Translations under genes and position numbers: made by a program
The notes under the pieces: model-generated
Seen by the model: the letters and a program-made list of their open reading frames with translations, nothing else
What the model was told of the DNA's origin: nothing
The model's database searches: none
In this document: positions 22,678 to 30,328 of the stretch, one piece after another
How the letters are laid out: the number at the start of each line of letters is the position of its first letter
How positions within the stretch are numbered: position 1 is the first letter of the stretch
Assembly (NCBI GenBank): GCA_017619975.1
Contig: JAFZRH010000018.1
Span: 1 to 38,604, forward strand
DNA length: 38,604 nucleotides
Source of the DNA: Lachnospiraceae bacterium
GTDB taxonomy: Bacteria > Bacillota > Clostridia > Lachnospirales > Lachnospiraceae
Direction of reading: 5' to 3'

Positions 22678-23741
22678 CGAAACGCAAGCAATTCGGATAT
22701 GCGCTCCTGCTGCTTGCTTTAACGGCGGCGGCGCTCCTGATCTATCTGACCGGCCGCCGGATCCGGCTGCCCTATGCCGACGAGATGGACGCGGCCTCCC
22801 GCCTGCACGTTCAGGTCGTGGAAGCGGTCAAAGAAGAACGGCTGGCCCGCGGATACGAACTGGTGCCGGAGGACCGGCTGAAGATCGGGCTTCTGGGCGA
22901 AGAGATCACGGATATCACCACTTCGCTGGGCAATCTGGAAGCGAAGCGGACGTCGCAGCTGCCGGATATGGCGGCGCTTTTCGTGCGTCTTCTGCATGAA
23001 GCGGGCGTTCAAAAAGGCGATACGATCGGCGCGAGCTTTTCGGCTTCCTTCCCCGGCGCGGATCTGGCGCTGCTCTGTGCGGTCGATGTGATGGGCCTAA
23101 AGATTATTTACAGCGCGACCATCGGCGCTTCCAACTTTGGCGCGACGCTGCCCGGCTACGTTCTGCCGGAGATGATAGGGACCGCCGTGGATGCCGGTCT
23201 TTTATCGACGATACCGCAGATGGTTTCTCTGGGCGGCGACGAAGACCGCGGCAAAAACATGATCGGCGTGCTGCTGGAGGAAACGGAAGAGATCGACGCC
23301 ATGACCGCGCGGCTGCGGGAAGAAGGCTTTACCCTTCTGGAATTTGACAGCTTTGAAGCGGATATCGCCTACCGCATGGAGCAGATGGGGGACATTGCTG
23401 CCTTCGTGAACGTCGGCGGCAACATCCTGGGCATCGGCAACAACGAAGCGTCACTGTCTTTCGGACAGGGCCTTCTGAAACCGTCGCAGCCGGCTTTAAG
23501 CGCCAAAAGCGGCCTGGTGGAACAGTATCTGGCGCTGGGCGTGCCGACGATCCACTTCTTAAATCTGAAGCAGCTCTGCGCGGAAAAAGGGGTGCCTTTT
23601 GATCCCGTGAGCGTGCCGGAGATCGGAAGCAGCGAGGTCTATTACAGTCACGATTATTCCAAAGCGGCCATCGCGGCGGCCGGCCTTTTCACGCTGGGAG
23701 CCTGCGTCGTAATCGAGCGGAAAGAAAAAAAGAGGCTGTGA
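22674..23741 (+). CDS. pgsW: Poly-gamma-glutamate system protein PgsW, second paralogue (membrane-anchored)
   Basis: 355 residues, tandem paralogue of the preceding protein with the same core motifs (KIGLLGEEIT, KRTSQLPDMAAL, GDTIGASFSASFPG, NVGGN, GVPTIHFL). Unlike the first copy it has an ordinary N-terminal membrane anchor (about 7-26) without a lipobox and an added C-terminal membrane span (about 328-347) with a basic tail. The start overlaps the previous stop (ATGA). Its stop codon lies inside the left arm of the inverted-repeat element at 23734, so the element's insertion may have fixed the present C-terminus. Last gene of the envelope operon. Confidence 0.83.
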   Translation: MTKRKQFGYALLLLALTAAALLIYLTGRRIRLPYADEMDAASRLHVQVVEAVKEERLARGYELVPEDRLKIGLLGEEITDITTSLGNLEAKRTSQLPDMAALFVRLLHEAGVQKGDTIGASFSASFPGADLALLCAVDVMGLKIIYSATIGASNFGATLPGYVLPEMIGTAVDAGLLSTIPQMVSLGGDEDRGKNMIGVLLEETEEIDAMTARLREEGFTLLEFDSFEADIAYRMEQMGDIAAFVNVGGNILGIGNNEASLSFGQGLLKPSQPALSAKSGLVEQYLALGVPTIHFLNLKQLCAEKGVPFDPVSVPEIGSSEVYYSHDYSKAAIAAAGLFTLGACVVIERKEKKRL

Positions 23742-23899
23742 AAAAACGGCATCCCGTGTCATTCTGAGCGACGGCAAAAGCCATTGCTTCTGCCGGAGTC
23801 GAAGAATCTTTTCTCTTGCAGCAGTAAGAGAATTCGCCCTTCGGGCGAAAGATCCTTCGCTATGCTCAGGATGACACATTCCGGTGTTTTTTCACAGCC
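23734..23899. repeat. 166-bp inverted-repeat element (MITE-like) between convergent genes
   Basis: Both ends carry GGCTGTGAAAAAAC (14 identical bases), 8 unmatched bases, then GTGTCAT plus CTGAGC, in inverted orientation: 36-nt arms. Inside, GTCGAAGAATC and a TTCGCCC-TTC-GGGCGAA-type hairpin occur. The GTCATTCTGAGC...GAAGAATC words are a repeat type seen in many Firmicutes genomes. No coding capacity. Its A/T-flanked arms can end transcripts from both sides. It contains the stop codon of the second pgsW. Confidence 0.8.
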
Positions 23900-23928
23900 C
23901 GTTTTCCTATAAAAGTGGGGGAACCGGT

Positions 23929-25260
23929 TTACGGCGCGATGTCCAAAACGGTGCCCATAAAGATCGGAACATTGTCCTGATCCAGAATCAGGTATACGAA
24001 GGGGCGGTCCAGGACCACCTCTTTTTGATCGGGATAGACCGGCGCCGCATTCTTCCGCATGGTGACGGCCGTGACGGCGGCGGCCCGCGTGCCCTCGCTG
24101 TCCACGTCGATATGCGTCTTGTGGATCACCCGGTCGATGGACAGAAGATAGCTGTCCGTGATGCCGGAGAAATCGGCGAGCGCAAAGGCGCCCGGCATGC
24201 CGAGCGCGGCCAGGCTGTCCGCCAGATCGGCCTTGAAGTCATAGGAAAATTTCGGCAGCCCGATGAAGACGGGGACGTCCTGCTGCGAACCGAGCAGGTT
24301 TAAAAGCCTCTTCTCATTTAAAGCGCGCACGAAGTCTCCGAGGCTGTCCGTCTGTCTGGGAAGAAGCGCAACGAAGGAATAACCGCCCGCGTAGTCCTTG
24401 CGGAAGCCGGTGCAAAGATCATCCTCCAGGTACGCGTTCTCGGAAGCCTGCATGAGGCTGACCTTGCGGAGCGTATGATCTTCGGTCACGAAGAGGGCCT
24501 CCTTCCGGACTTCGTTTTCGTCAAAGGGGACGCTCCATTTGGCTTCCAGACAAAGCGCGTTCAAGAGGACCATCACGTCGTTGGGCGAGAGAAAGTCCAG
24601 GATCTCCGGGATCATATGGTCCGTGTTCAGGTCGGCCCACTGATTGATGTCCCGTAAGGTCGCGTCGTCAAAAGGCGCCTTGCGGATGGCCGCCGAGAAA
24701 TGGTCCACGTTCGTCTGCAGGAAGCTGTCCTTTACGATAAAGCCGGGTTCGTCCTTGAACCAGATCGCGTTGGCAAAGCGCAGCGTCACGCTGTCGGAGG
24801 CCTTCGCCAGATTCCGGTACCACGCCGCCTGATAGGCGTTCAGATCGGCCAGCTTCAAGCTGCCGCCGAGTACCCGCTCCATCTCGGCCAGCGTCTCGCC
24901 GGCGGCGCCGTTGGCCGTCATCGTAAGAGCGGTCATGACCGAAAGAGGAGAGACCAGCAGGTTGCTGCCGGACTGTTCCTCACCCAGCTTCTGCAGGAGA
25001 AGCGTACCGAGCCGGAGCAAAGCGCCGGCGAAGGCTTCATCCGTCTCTTTTTCTTCCACGGGCTGCGCCGTGAAGTTTTCCAGAAGATCCGCGGCCTGCA
25101 CCTTGCCCGGCGCGATCGGAAGGCCGCTCTGAGACGCTCCGGCCTCGGCGCTGCCGTTTTCCGTCCCGGCGGATTCTGCGCCGCAGGCCATGAGAGAAAG
25201 CAGCAGGGCGAAAACGCAGAGCAGGGAAGTTATTTTTTTCAGGGGAGAAGAGTACTTCAC
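23929..25260 (-). CDS. Serpin-family lipoprotein 1
   Basis: 443 residues. GTG start at 25260 with AAAGGAG upstream (an in-frame ATG 14 codons earlier lacks an SD). The signal peptide ends LSLMAC, a lipobox, followed by a linker to about 60, then the whole serpin fold: LVSPLSVMTALTMTANGA (breach/shutter region), FANAIWFKD, DINQWADLNT, ALCLEAKW, LPKFSYDF, DRPFVYLI. The reactive-loop hinge GTRAAAVTAV is rich in small residues, as in inhibitory serpins. Counting from the hinge puts P1 near Asn in MRKNAAP, with Arg-Lys at P3-P2. Displayed on the cell surface, it would trap serine or cysteine proteases covalently. Downstream of serpin 2 by 67 nt, probably co-transcribed. Confidence 0.92.
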   Translation of the reverse strand: MKYSSPLKKITSLLCVFALLLSLMACGAESAGTENGSAEAGASQSGLPIAPGKVQAADLLENFTAQPVEEKETDEAFAGALLRLGTLLLQKLGEEQSGSNLLVSPLSVMTALTMTANGAAGETLAEMERVLGGSLKLADLNAYQAAWYRNLAKASDSVTLRFANAIWFKDEPGFIVKDSFLQTNVDHFSAAIRKAPFDDATLRDINQWADLNTDHMIPEILDFLSPNDVMVLLNALCLEAKWSVPFDENEVRKEALFVTEDHTLRKVSLMQASENAYLEDDLCTGFRKDYAGGYSFVALLPRQTDSLGDFVRALNEKRLLNLLGSQQDVPVFIGLPKFSYDFKADLADSLAALGMPGAFALADFSGITDSYLLSIDRVIHKTHIDVDSEGTRAAAVTAVTMRKNAAPVYPDQKEVVLDRPFVYLILDQDNVPIFMGTVLDIAP

Positions 25261-25295
25261 GGTTTGAGATCTCCTTTCTGTTTCAGCATAGGCAG

Positions 25296-25312
25296 GGGAC
25301 ATCGTCTGTCCC
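25296..25312. other. Small hairpin between the two serpin genes
   Basis: GGGACA and TGTCCC pair around a 5-nt loop; no T run follows on either strand, so it is not a clear terminator. It may be an mRNA processing or stability element in a two-gene transcript. Confidence 0.45.
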
Positions 25313-25327
25313 GGCGAAAGGCGGCCG

Positions 25328-26725
25328 TCAGTCGCCCAGCTCAGTCACCGTGCCGATGAAGAGCGGCAGGCTGTTTTCACTGTCAACGATCATATAGACG
25401 AAGGGACGGTCCAGATAGACCTCATGGATCTCTTCCGGTCTCGGCACAGCCGTGGCTCCCACCACCATGACGGCGGTCACGGCCGCGGCCCGGGTGCCTT
25501 CGTTGTCCACGTCGATATGGGTCTTGTGCAGAACGTCGCTGATCATAAAGCCGGCGTCGCGGCTGCTTTGACCGATGCCGCCGAACTGCGCCCGGTCGGT
25601 GAAGGCCTGTTCCATACCCAGCGCTTTCAGAGCCTCGACCAGGGACTGATCGTAATCGTAACTGAATTTCGGCAGTTTGATATTGACTTTCTCGTACTTC
25701 GGCTGCGTCAGGAGCGCGCTTAGTTTTTCTCCGGTCAGGGACAAGACGAATTCATTGAAATCCACGCCTTCCTCGGGCAGCAGCGCCACAAAACGGTAGC
25801 TTCCGCCGGCGTACGGCTTCATGAAGCCCCGGCAGGTCGCGTCGGAAAGATAGATCCGCTCCTGCGCGGTCATCTGGTCCACCGTTTTCGTCTGTCCGCT
25901 TAAGCCGGTGAAGCTGTCCGGGTGAACGTTGTATTCGCTGTCGAAGGGGCTGGCCCATTTGGCTTCGAAGACCAGCGCGTTGATCAGCACCATGCGGGCG
26001 GATTCATCCAGATCGTTCAGAAGGGAAGGGATTATATCGTGCGTATGCGCGGCGACCCACTGGTTGATGTCGCGCACCGTCGTCAGGTCGAAAGGCGCTT
26101 TATAGACGCCTGCCCCGTAATAGTTCACGTTTTTCTGCAGAAACTCTTTATTGACCGCAAAGCCTTCCATATCTTTAAACCAGATGGAATTGGCAAAGGC
26201 GAAGGAGGCTTCGTCGCTGTCCGGCAGCGCATTCAGATAGGTGTGCAGATAGGCGTTCAGATCGTCCAGCGTCAGGCCGGCGCCGCACAGGACCGACTCC
26301 ATTTCCCGGAGCGTTTCCTCCTCCGCACCGTTCGCCGTCATGGCGAGGGCGGTCAGGATCGAAAGCGGGGAGATGAGCGTCGTTTTATTGCCGCCGTCCC
26401 GGCTGTAGATCTGCGTGAAGATCTCGGCAGCAAAGCGGAACAGATCTTCCCGGAAGCGCGCGTCCGCCGGCGCTTCCGCAACGCTCTCGGCGGTAAAGCG
26501 CTCCATCAGATCGGCCGCTTCCGCCTTGCCGATAATGACGGGAGACGGAACGCTGCCGGCGGTCGTGGGAACCGTGGGATCAAGCGGATCCGGGCTTTCG
26601 GTCCCGGAAGCAGAGCCGGCCGGTTCAGTGACAGGTATTTCTCCCGCGCCGCAGGCGGCCAGCGAGAGAAGAAGCGGGAGGGTCAGAAACAGGGCAAAAG
26701 CCCGGCGGATCACAGTCTTTTTCAT
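25328..26725 (-). CDS. Serpin-family lipoprotein 2
   Basis: 465 residues. ATG with AAAGGAG upstream. Signal peptide with lipobox LAAC, then a Ser/Thr/Pro-rich linker to about 75, then a complete serpin domain (LISPLSILTALAMTANGA, FANSIWFKD, DINQWVAAHT, ALVFEAKW, LPKFSYDY, DRPFVYMI). The hinge GTRAAAVTAV is the same as in serpin 1, but the scissile region reads MVVGATAVPRP, putting P1 near Ala, with Val at P3-P4: elastase-like preference is the natural reading. So the two neighbours share a scaffold and differ in bait. First gene of the pair, divergent from ftsK. Confidence 0.92.
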   Translation of the reverse strand: MKKTVIRRAFALFLTLPLLLSLAACGAGEIPVTEPAGSASGTESPDPLDPTVPTTAGSVPSPVIIGKAEAADLMERFTAESVAEAPADARFREDLFRFAAEIFTQIYSRDGGNKTTLISPLSILTALAMTANGAEEETLREMESVLCGAGLTLDDLNAYLHTYLNALPDSDEASFAFANSIWFKDMEGFAVNKEFLQKNVNYYGAGVYKAPFDLTTVRDINQWVAAHTHDIIPSLLNDLDESARMVLINALVFEAKWASPFDSEYNVHPDSFTGLSGQTKTVDQMTAQERIYLSDATCRGFMKPYAGGSYRFVALLPEEGVDFNEFVLSLTGEKLSALLTQPKYEKVNIKLPKFSYDYDQSLVEALKALGMEQAFTDRAQFGGIGQSSRDAGFMISDVLHKTHIDVDNEGTRAAAVTAVMVVGATAVPRPEEIHEVYLDRPFVYMIVDSENSLPLFIGTVTELGD

Positions 26726-26922
26726 ATCGGGAATACTCCTTTCCGGTTGTTTGCGTTTTGTCTTTTCCGAAGCCGCCAGGCAGCTTCATCACACACAATA
26801 CAAAACAGAAAGCGAAAATGTTGCAGGCGCCTTTTTCCTGTCGGGATCCGGGGCTTTTTTCTGCGCTGTCCGCGGATCAAAGATGGGAAGACCGAACAGA
26901 CGGTCGAAAAAACAGAAAAAAC

Positions 26923-26951
26923 TTCCCAAATGAGGAAAAGTGCGCTATAAT
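26923..26951 (+). promoter_or_regulatory. Promoter of the ftsK-murE-murF-priA-def group
   Basis: TTCCCA, 17 nt, TATAAT; a good -10 with a moderate -35, 38 nt before the TTG start of ftsK. The remaining divergent region (26726-26922) must also hold the serpin promoter, but I see no convincing hexamer pair on the minus strand. Confidence 0.6.
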
Positions 26952-26989
26952 AAAACCAACTATGCACATCATATACCGGAGGTTGAATT

Positions 26990-29900
26990 TTGGCAAGTTC
27001 TGTCACGAATAAAAAATCATCTTCATCGAAAGGAAAGAGCGGACAGGCTTCTGCTTCGGCGAGACGGCCTTCCTCCGCCGGAAAGAGAAGCACGTCTTCC
27101 CGCAGTACGGCGACCCGCTCCGGCGGCAGCCGGAACGCGAGGGGGCAGAGCAGCAAAGCGGCGGCCAAAAACGCGCAGATCAACCGGGATCTCTGGCTTC
27201 TGTTCTATTTGGCTCTCGCCGCCCTGCTTTTCTTAAGTCTGCTGGGGCTGATCGGCCGCGTCGGTTCTTTCCTGGCGTCCGTTCAGTTCGGGCTGTTCGG
27301 CAGCATGGCTTATCTCTTCCCGTTCCTTCTGCTGGGACTCGCCGCGTTCGGCATGGTCAATATGAAACGCTATCCGACCAATACCTGGCTGAGGATCCTG
27401 CTGGCGCTTCTCACTTTCAGCTTCCTCTGTGCGCTGGCGGAGATGGTAGGCAATGACGGCGTGTTCCTGCGGACTTTAAAGGAATACTACGCCGTGGGCC
27501 GGGGCAGCCGTCTGCACGGCGGCCTGTGCGGCGGTTTCTGGTGCCGGATGTTTCTGGGCGCCTTCGGCAAGCTGGGCAGCTATGTGATCCTGTTTGTTCT
27601 TTTCCTGGCCGGACTGGTCTTAACGCTCGGCCGGGCGATCTTAACGCCGCTCGGCTTAAAGAGCCGGGAGGTCGCCTACGCCATCAAGGATGAAACAAGA
27701 CGCTACCGGGCGGAGAGTGAAGAGCGCCGCCTGATCGCGGAACGCCGCTCGGAAGAAAGGCTGATGCGCCGGGCGGAAGAGCGGGAAGCCAAGGCCCGCG
27801 AGGCGGAAGCGAACCGCAACGAGATCTTAAAAGAGCTGGATGCGCGCATGGAAGCGCGCAAGCGCCTTCAGAAAGAAAATACCATTCGGCTGGATGCGGT
27901 CAGGACCGAAACGCCGGCGGCCGCTCCGAAAGGCATATCGGACAGAATCAGCGATACCTTCCTGGGAACGGCCGGGAAATCGAAAAAAGCAGAATCCGGG
28001 ACCGGGAAAACCGCGGAAAAGGCGGCGGCAAAGCCGGCGGACGGCCAGATGAGCCTGGACCTGGATCCGAAGAAGGAACTCGGAGGCGCTCCGGTGCTGC
28101 CGGCCGGCGCAAAGCTGGATCAGCTTTTAAAAGAGATGGACGAGCACGCGGTCTCCGTGCAGAAGGAAAACCGAACTTTAAGCGAGCTGGATGAACTGGA
28201 GGAGGTCAAGTCTTCTCCGAAGATCAGCCGGAAGCCTTTCTTAAAGCCGGCGGATACTTCCGCGCGGCGCGGCGTAACGATCTATGAACCGGCTGCGGAG
28301 AAAAAAGAAGACCGTCCCGCGGAGGAGACGGTCCCGCAGGATGATTTCCGGGAGCTCCTGAACAGTCCGGAGGAGGCGGCAGAACGCCGGCCGGATCTGG
28401 ACGCGGCTTTCTCGGAATATGAACGCAGTAAAGAGGCGGCAAAATCCGCCGTCAAAAAGCCGGCTTCCCTGCGCCGGCCGGCACCGCTTACGGAGCTGGA
28501 AGAAACCTTGCAGAATACGGATCTGCTGGATCTTTCGGACAAGCCGGCGGATGCTGTTGCGGATAAGCCCGCGTCGGCCCCCGCCGCAGCGGAACCGGAA
28601 GCCGAACCGAGCTGGGAAGATCCCCGCGAGCAGTTAAAGAAGATCCGGGATGACAGTATTTTCCGGCAGGAGAGCGATAAGAACACCAGCGGAAATCAGG
28701 GGCGCGTCCTTTCGCGGCCGGCTTCGGAAGCTTCCCGGAAAAGCAGTCCGGGCTATCAGCAGGCCAGCCTGCCCCTGAGCAGTTCCGGCCTGCCGGATCC
28801 CAAGGAACCGCCGAAGAAAGAATACAAACTGCCGAACATCAACCTTCTGACCCGGGGAAAATCCGGCAATACCATACAGGAAAGCACGCTGCAGCAGACG
28901 GCGGATCTTCTGGAGGAGACGCTGCGCAACTTCGGCGTGGAGGTCTCCGTGACTGACGTTTCCTGCGGCCCGTCCGTCATCCGCTACGAATTAAAACCGG
29001 AGATGGGCGTTAAGGTCAGCCGCATTTCCGCGCTGGCGGACGACATCAAGCTGGCGCTCGCGGCGGCCGAGATCCGCATCGAAGCGCCGATCCCCGGCAA
29101 ATCCGCCGTGGGCATCGAAGTGCCGAACCCCGAAAAACAGACGGTCTATCTGCGGACCATCCTGGAGAGCGAAGCCTTTAACCGCTTAAGCTCCAAGATC
29201 GCTTTTGCGGTCGGGCAGGATATCGGCGGGCAGATCATCGTGGCGGATCTGGCGAAGATGCCGCACCTTCTGGTAGCCGGCACCACCGGCTCCGGCAAAT
29301 CCGTCTTCCTGAACTCCCTGATCTTAAGCATCCTCTACCGCGCCAAGCCGGAAGAGGTGCAGATGATCATGGTGGACCCGAAGAAGGTCGAACTGGTGGA
29401 TTACAACGGCATCCCGCACCTTCGGATCCCGGTGGTCACCGAGCCGAATCTGGCGGCCGACGCTTTAAACGGCGCGGTCAAGGAGATGACGGGCCGCTAC
29501 AAGAAGTTCGCGGACTTAAACGTGCGCGACATCAAGAGCTACAACGCCAAGATCCGGGAGAATCCCGAGGAATACAGCGACCGCGAGATCCTGCCGCAGA
29601 TCGTGATCATTGTGGACGAGTTCGCGGACCTCATGATGACGGCTTCCAAGGACGTCGAGCAGGCGGTGGTCCGGCTGGCGCAGCTGGCGCGCGCGGCGGG
29701 CATCCATCTGGTGATCGCGACGCAGCGGCCGACGGCCAACGTCATCACCGGCCTGATCAAATCCAATATCCAGTCCCGCGTAGCCTTAACGGTGGCTTCC
29801 GGTCTGGATTCCCGCACCATTCTGGATATGAACGGCGCGGAGAAGCTGCTCGGTCACGGCGATATGCTGTTCTACCCGACCGGCTACGCGAAACCCATCC

Positions 29901-30277
29901 GGGTCCAGGGCTGCTGGGTCACGGATCAGGAGATCGAAGCGGTGACCAATTTCTGGAAGAAGCAGGGAGCGGTCACGGAAGAAGAGATGAAGAAGCAGAG
30001 CTACACCTGGATGAACGATCCCGTCGAGCGGGAGAACCCCGTCGAAGACGAGCGGGATGAAATGTTCCTCAAGGCGGCGGAATACATCATTGACAGCGAA
30101 AAGGCTTCCATCGGCAACCTGCAGCGCGTTTTCCGCATCGGCTTCAACCGCGCGGCGCGCATCATGGACCAGCTGGCGGACGCCGGCATCGTCGGCAAGG
30201 ACGAGGGCACCAAGGCCCGGCAGATCATGCTGGACCGCGGCCAGTTCGAGGACTGGAAGCGGGACAACGGGTATTAA
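26990..30277 (+). CDS. ftsK: DNA translocase FtsK/SpoIIIE
   Basis: 1095 residues, larger than Bacillus SpoIIIE (787). TTG start with GGAGG 7 nt upstream. A Ser/Arg/Lys-rich cytoplasmic head (1-~62) leads into four membrane spans (about 65-225), a charged coiled-coil region (about 235-300, RRAEEREAKAREAE), and a long low-complexity Ala/Pro/Glu linker (about 300-600). Then the motor: alpha/beta domain from about 620, Walker A GTTGSGKSV (about 763), Walker B IVIIVDEFADLM, and RPTANVITGLIK. The C-terminal winged-helix gamma domain (KAAEYIIDSEKASIGNLQR) reads KOPS/SRS-type sequences. It pumps DNA across the closing septum. Confidence 0.96.
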   Translation: MASSVTNKKSSSSKGKSGQASASARRPSSAGKRSTSSRSTATRSGGSRNARGQSSKAAAKNAQINRDLWLLFYLALAALLFLSLLGLIGRVGSFLASVQFGLFGSMAYLFPFLLLGLAAFGMVNMKRYPTNTWLRILLALLTFSFLCALAEMVGNDGVFLRTLKEYYAVGRGSRLHGGLCGGFWCRMFLGAFGKLGSYVILFVLFLAGLVLTLGRAILTPLGLKSREVAYAIKDETRRYRAESEERRLIAERRSEERLMRRAEEREAKAREAEANRNEILKELDARMEARKRLQKENTIRLDAVRTETPAAAPKGISDRISDTFLGTAGKSKKAESGTGKTAEKAAAKPADGQMSLDLDPKKELGGAPVLPAGAKLDQLLKEMDEHAVSVQKENRTLSELDELEEVKSSPKISRKPFLKPADTSARRGVTIYEPAAEKKEDRPAEETVPQDDFRELLNSPEEAAERRPDLDAAFSEYERSKEAAKSAVKKPASLRRPAPLTELEETLQNTDLLDLSDKPADAVADKPASAPAAAEPEAEPSWEDPREQLKKIRDDSIFRQESDKNTSGNQGRVLSRPASEASRKSSPGYQQASLPLSSSGLPDPKEPPKKEYKLPNINLLTRGKSGNTIQESTLQQTADLLEETLRNFGVEVSVTDVSCGPSVIRYELKPEMGVKVSRISALADDIKLALAAAEIRIEAPIPGKSAVGIEVPNPEKQTVYLRTILESEAFNRLSSKIAFAVGQDIGGQIIVADLAKMPHLLVAGTTGSGKSVFLNSLILSILYRAKPEEVQMIMVDPKKVELVDYNGIPHLRIPVVTEPNLAADALNGAVKEMTGRYKKFADLNVRDIKSYNAKIRENPEEYSDREILPQIVIIVDEFADLMMTASKDVEQAVVRLAQLARAAGIHLVIATQRPTANVITGLIKSNIQSRVALTVASGLDSRTILDMNGAEKLLGHGDMLFYPTGYAKPIRVQGCWVTDQEIEAVTNFWKKQGAVTEEEMKKQSYTWMNDPVERENPVEDERDEMFLKAAEYIIDSEKASIGNLQRVFRIGFNRAARIMDQLADAGIVGKDEGTKARQIMLDRGQFEDWKRDNGY

Positions 30278-30283
30278 AGCATT

Positions 30284-30323
30284 CCTTTTAAAGGGGAGGA
30301 CCGCCGAAGGCGGTGGATGAGGT
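30284..30323 (+). repeat. Double-hairpin intergenic repeat, copy 2 (supplies the murE SD)
   Basis: Hairpin 1 CCTTT-T-AAAGG (30284-30294), GGGAGG, hairpin 2 ACCGCC-GAA-GGCGGT (30300-30314), then GGATGAGGT (30315-30323), whose GAGG lies 6 nt before the murE ATG. Same order and GAA loop as copy 1 with different stem bases. Confidence 0.8.
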
Positions 30324-30328
30324 AACAT

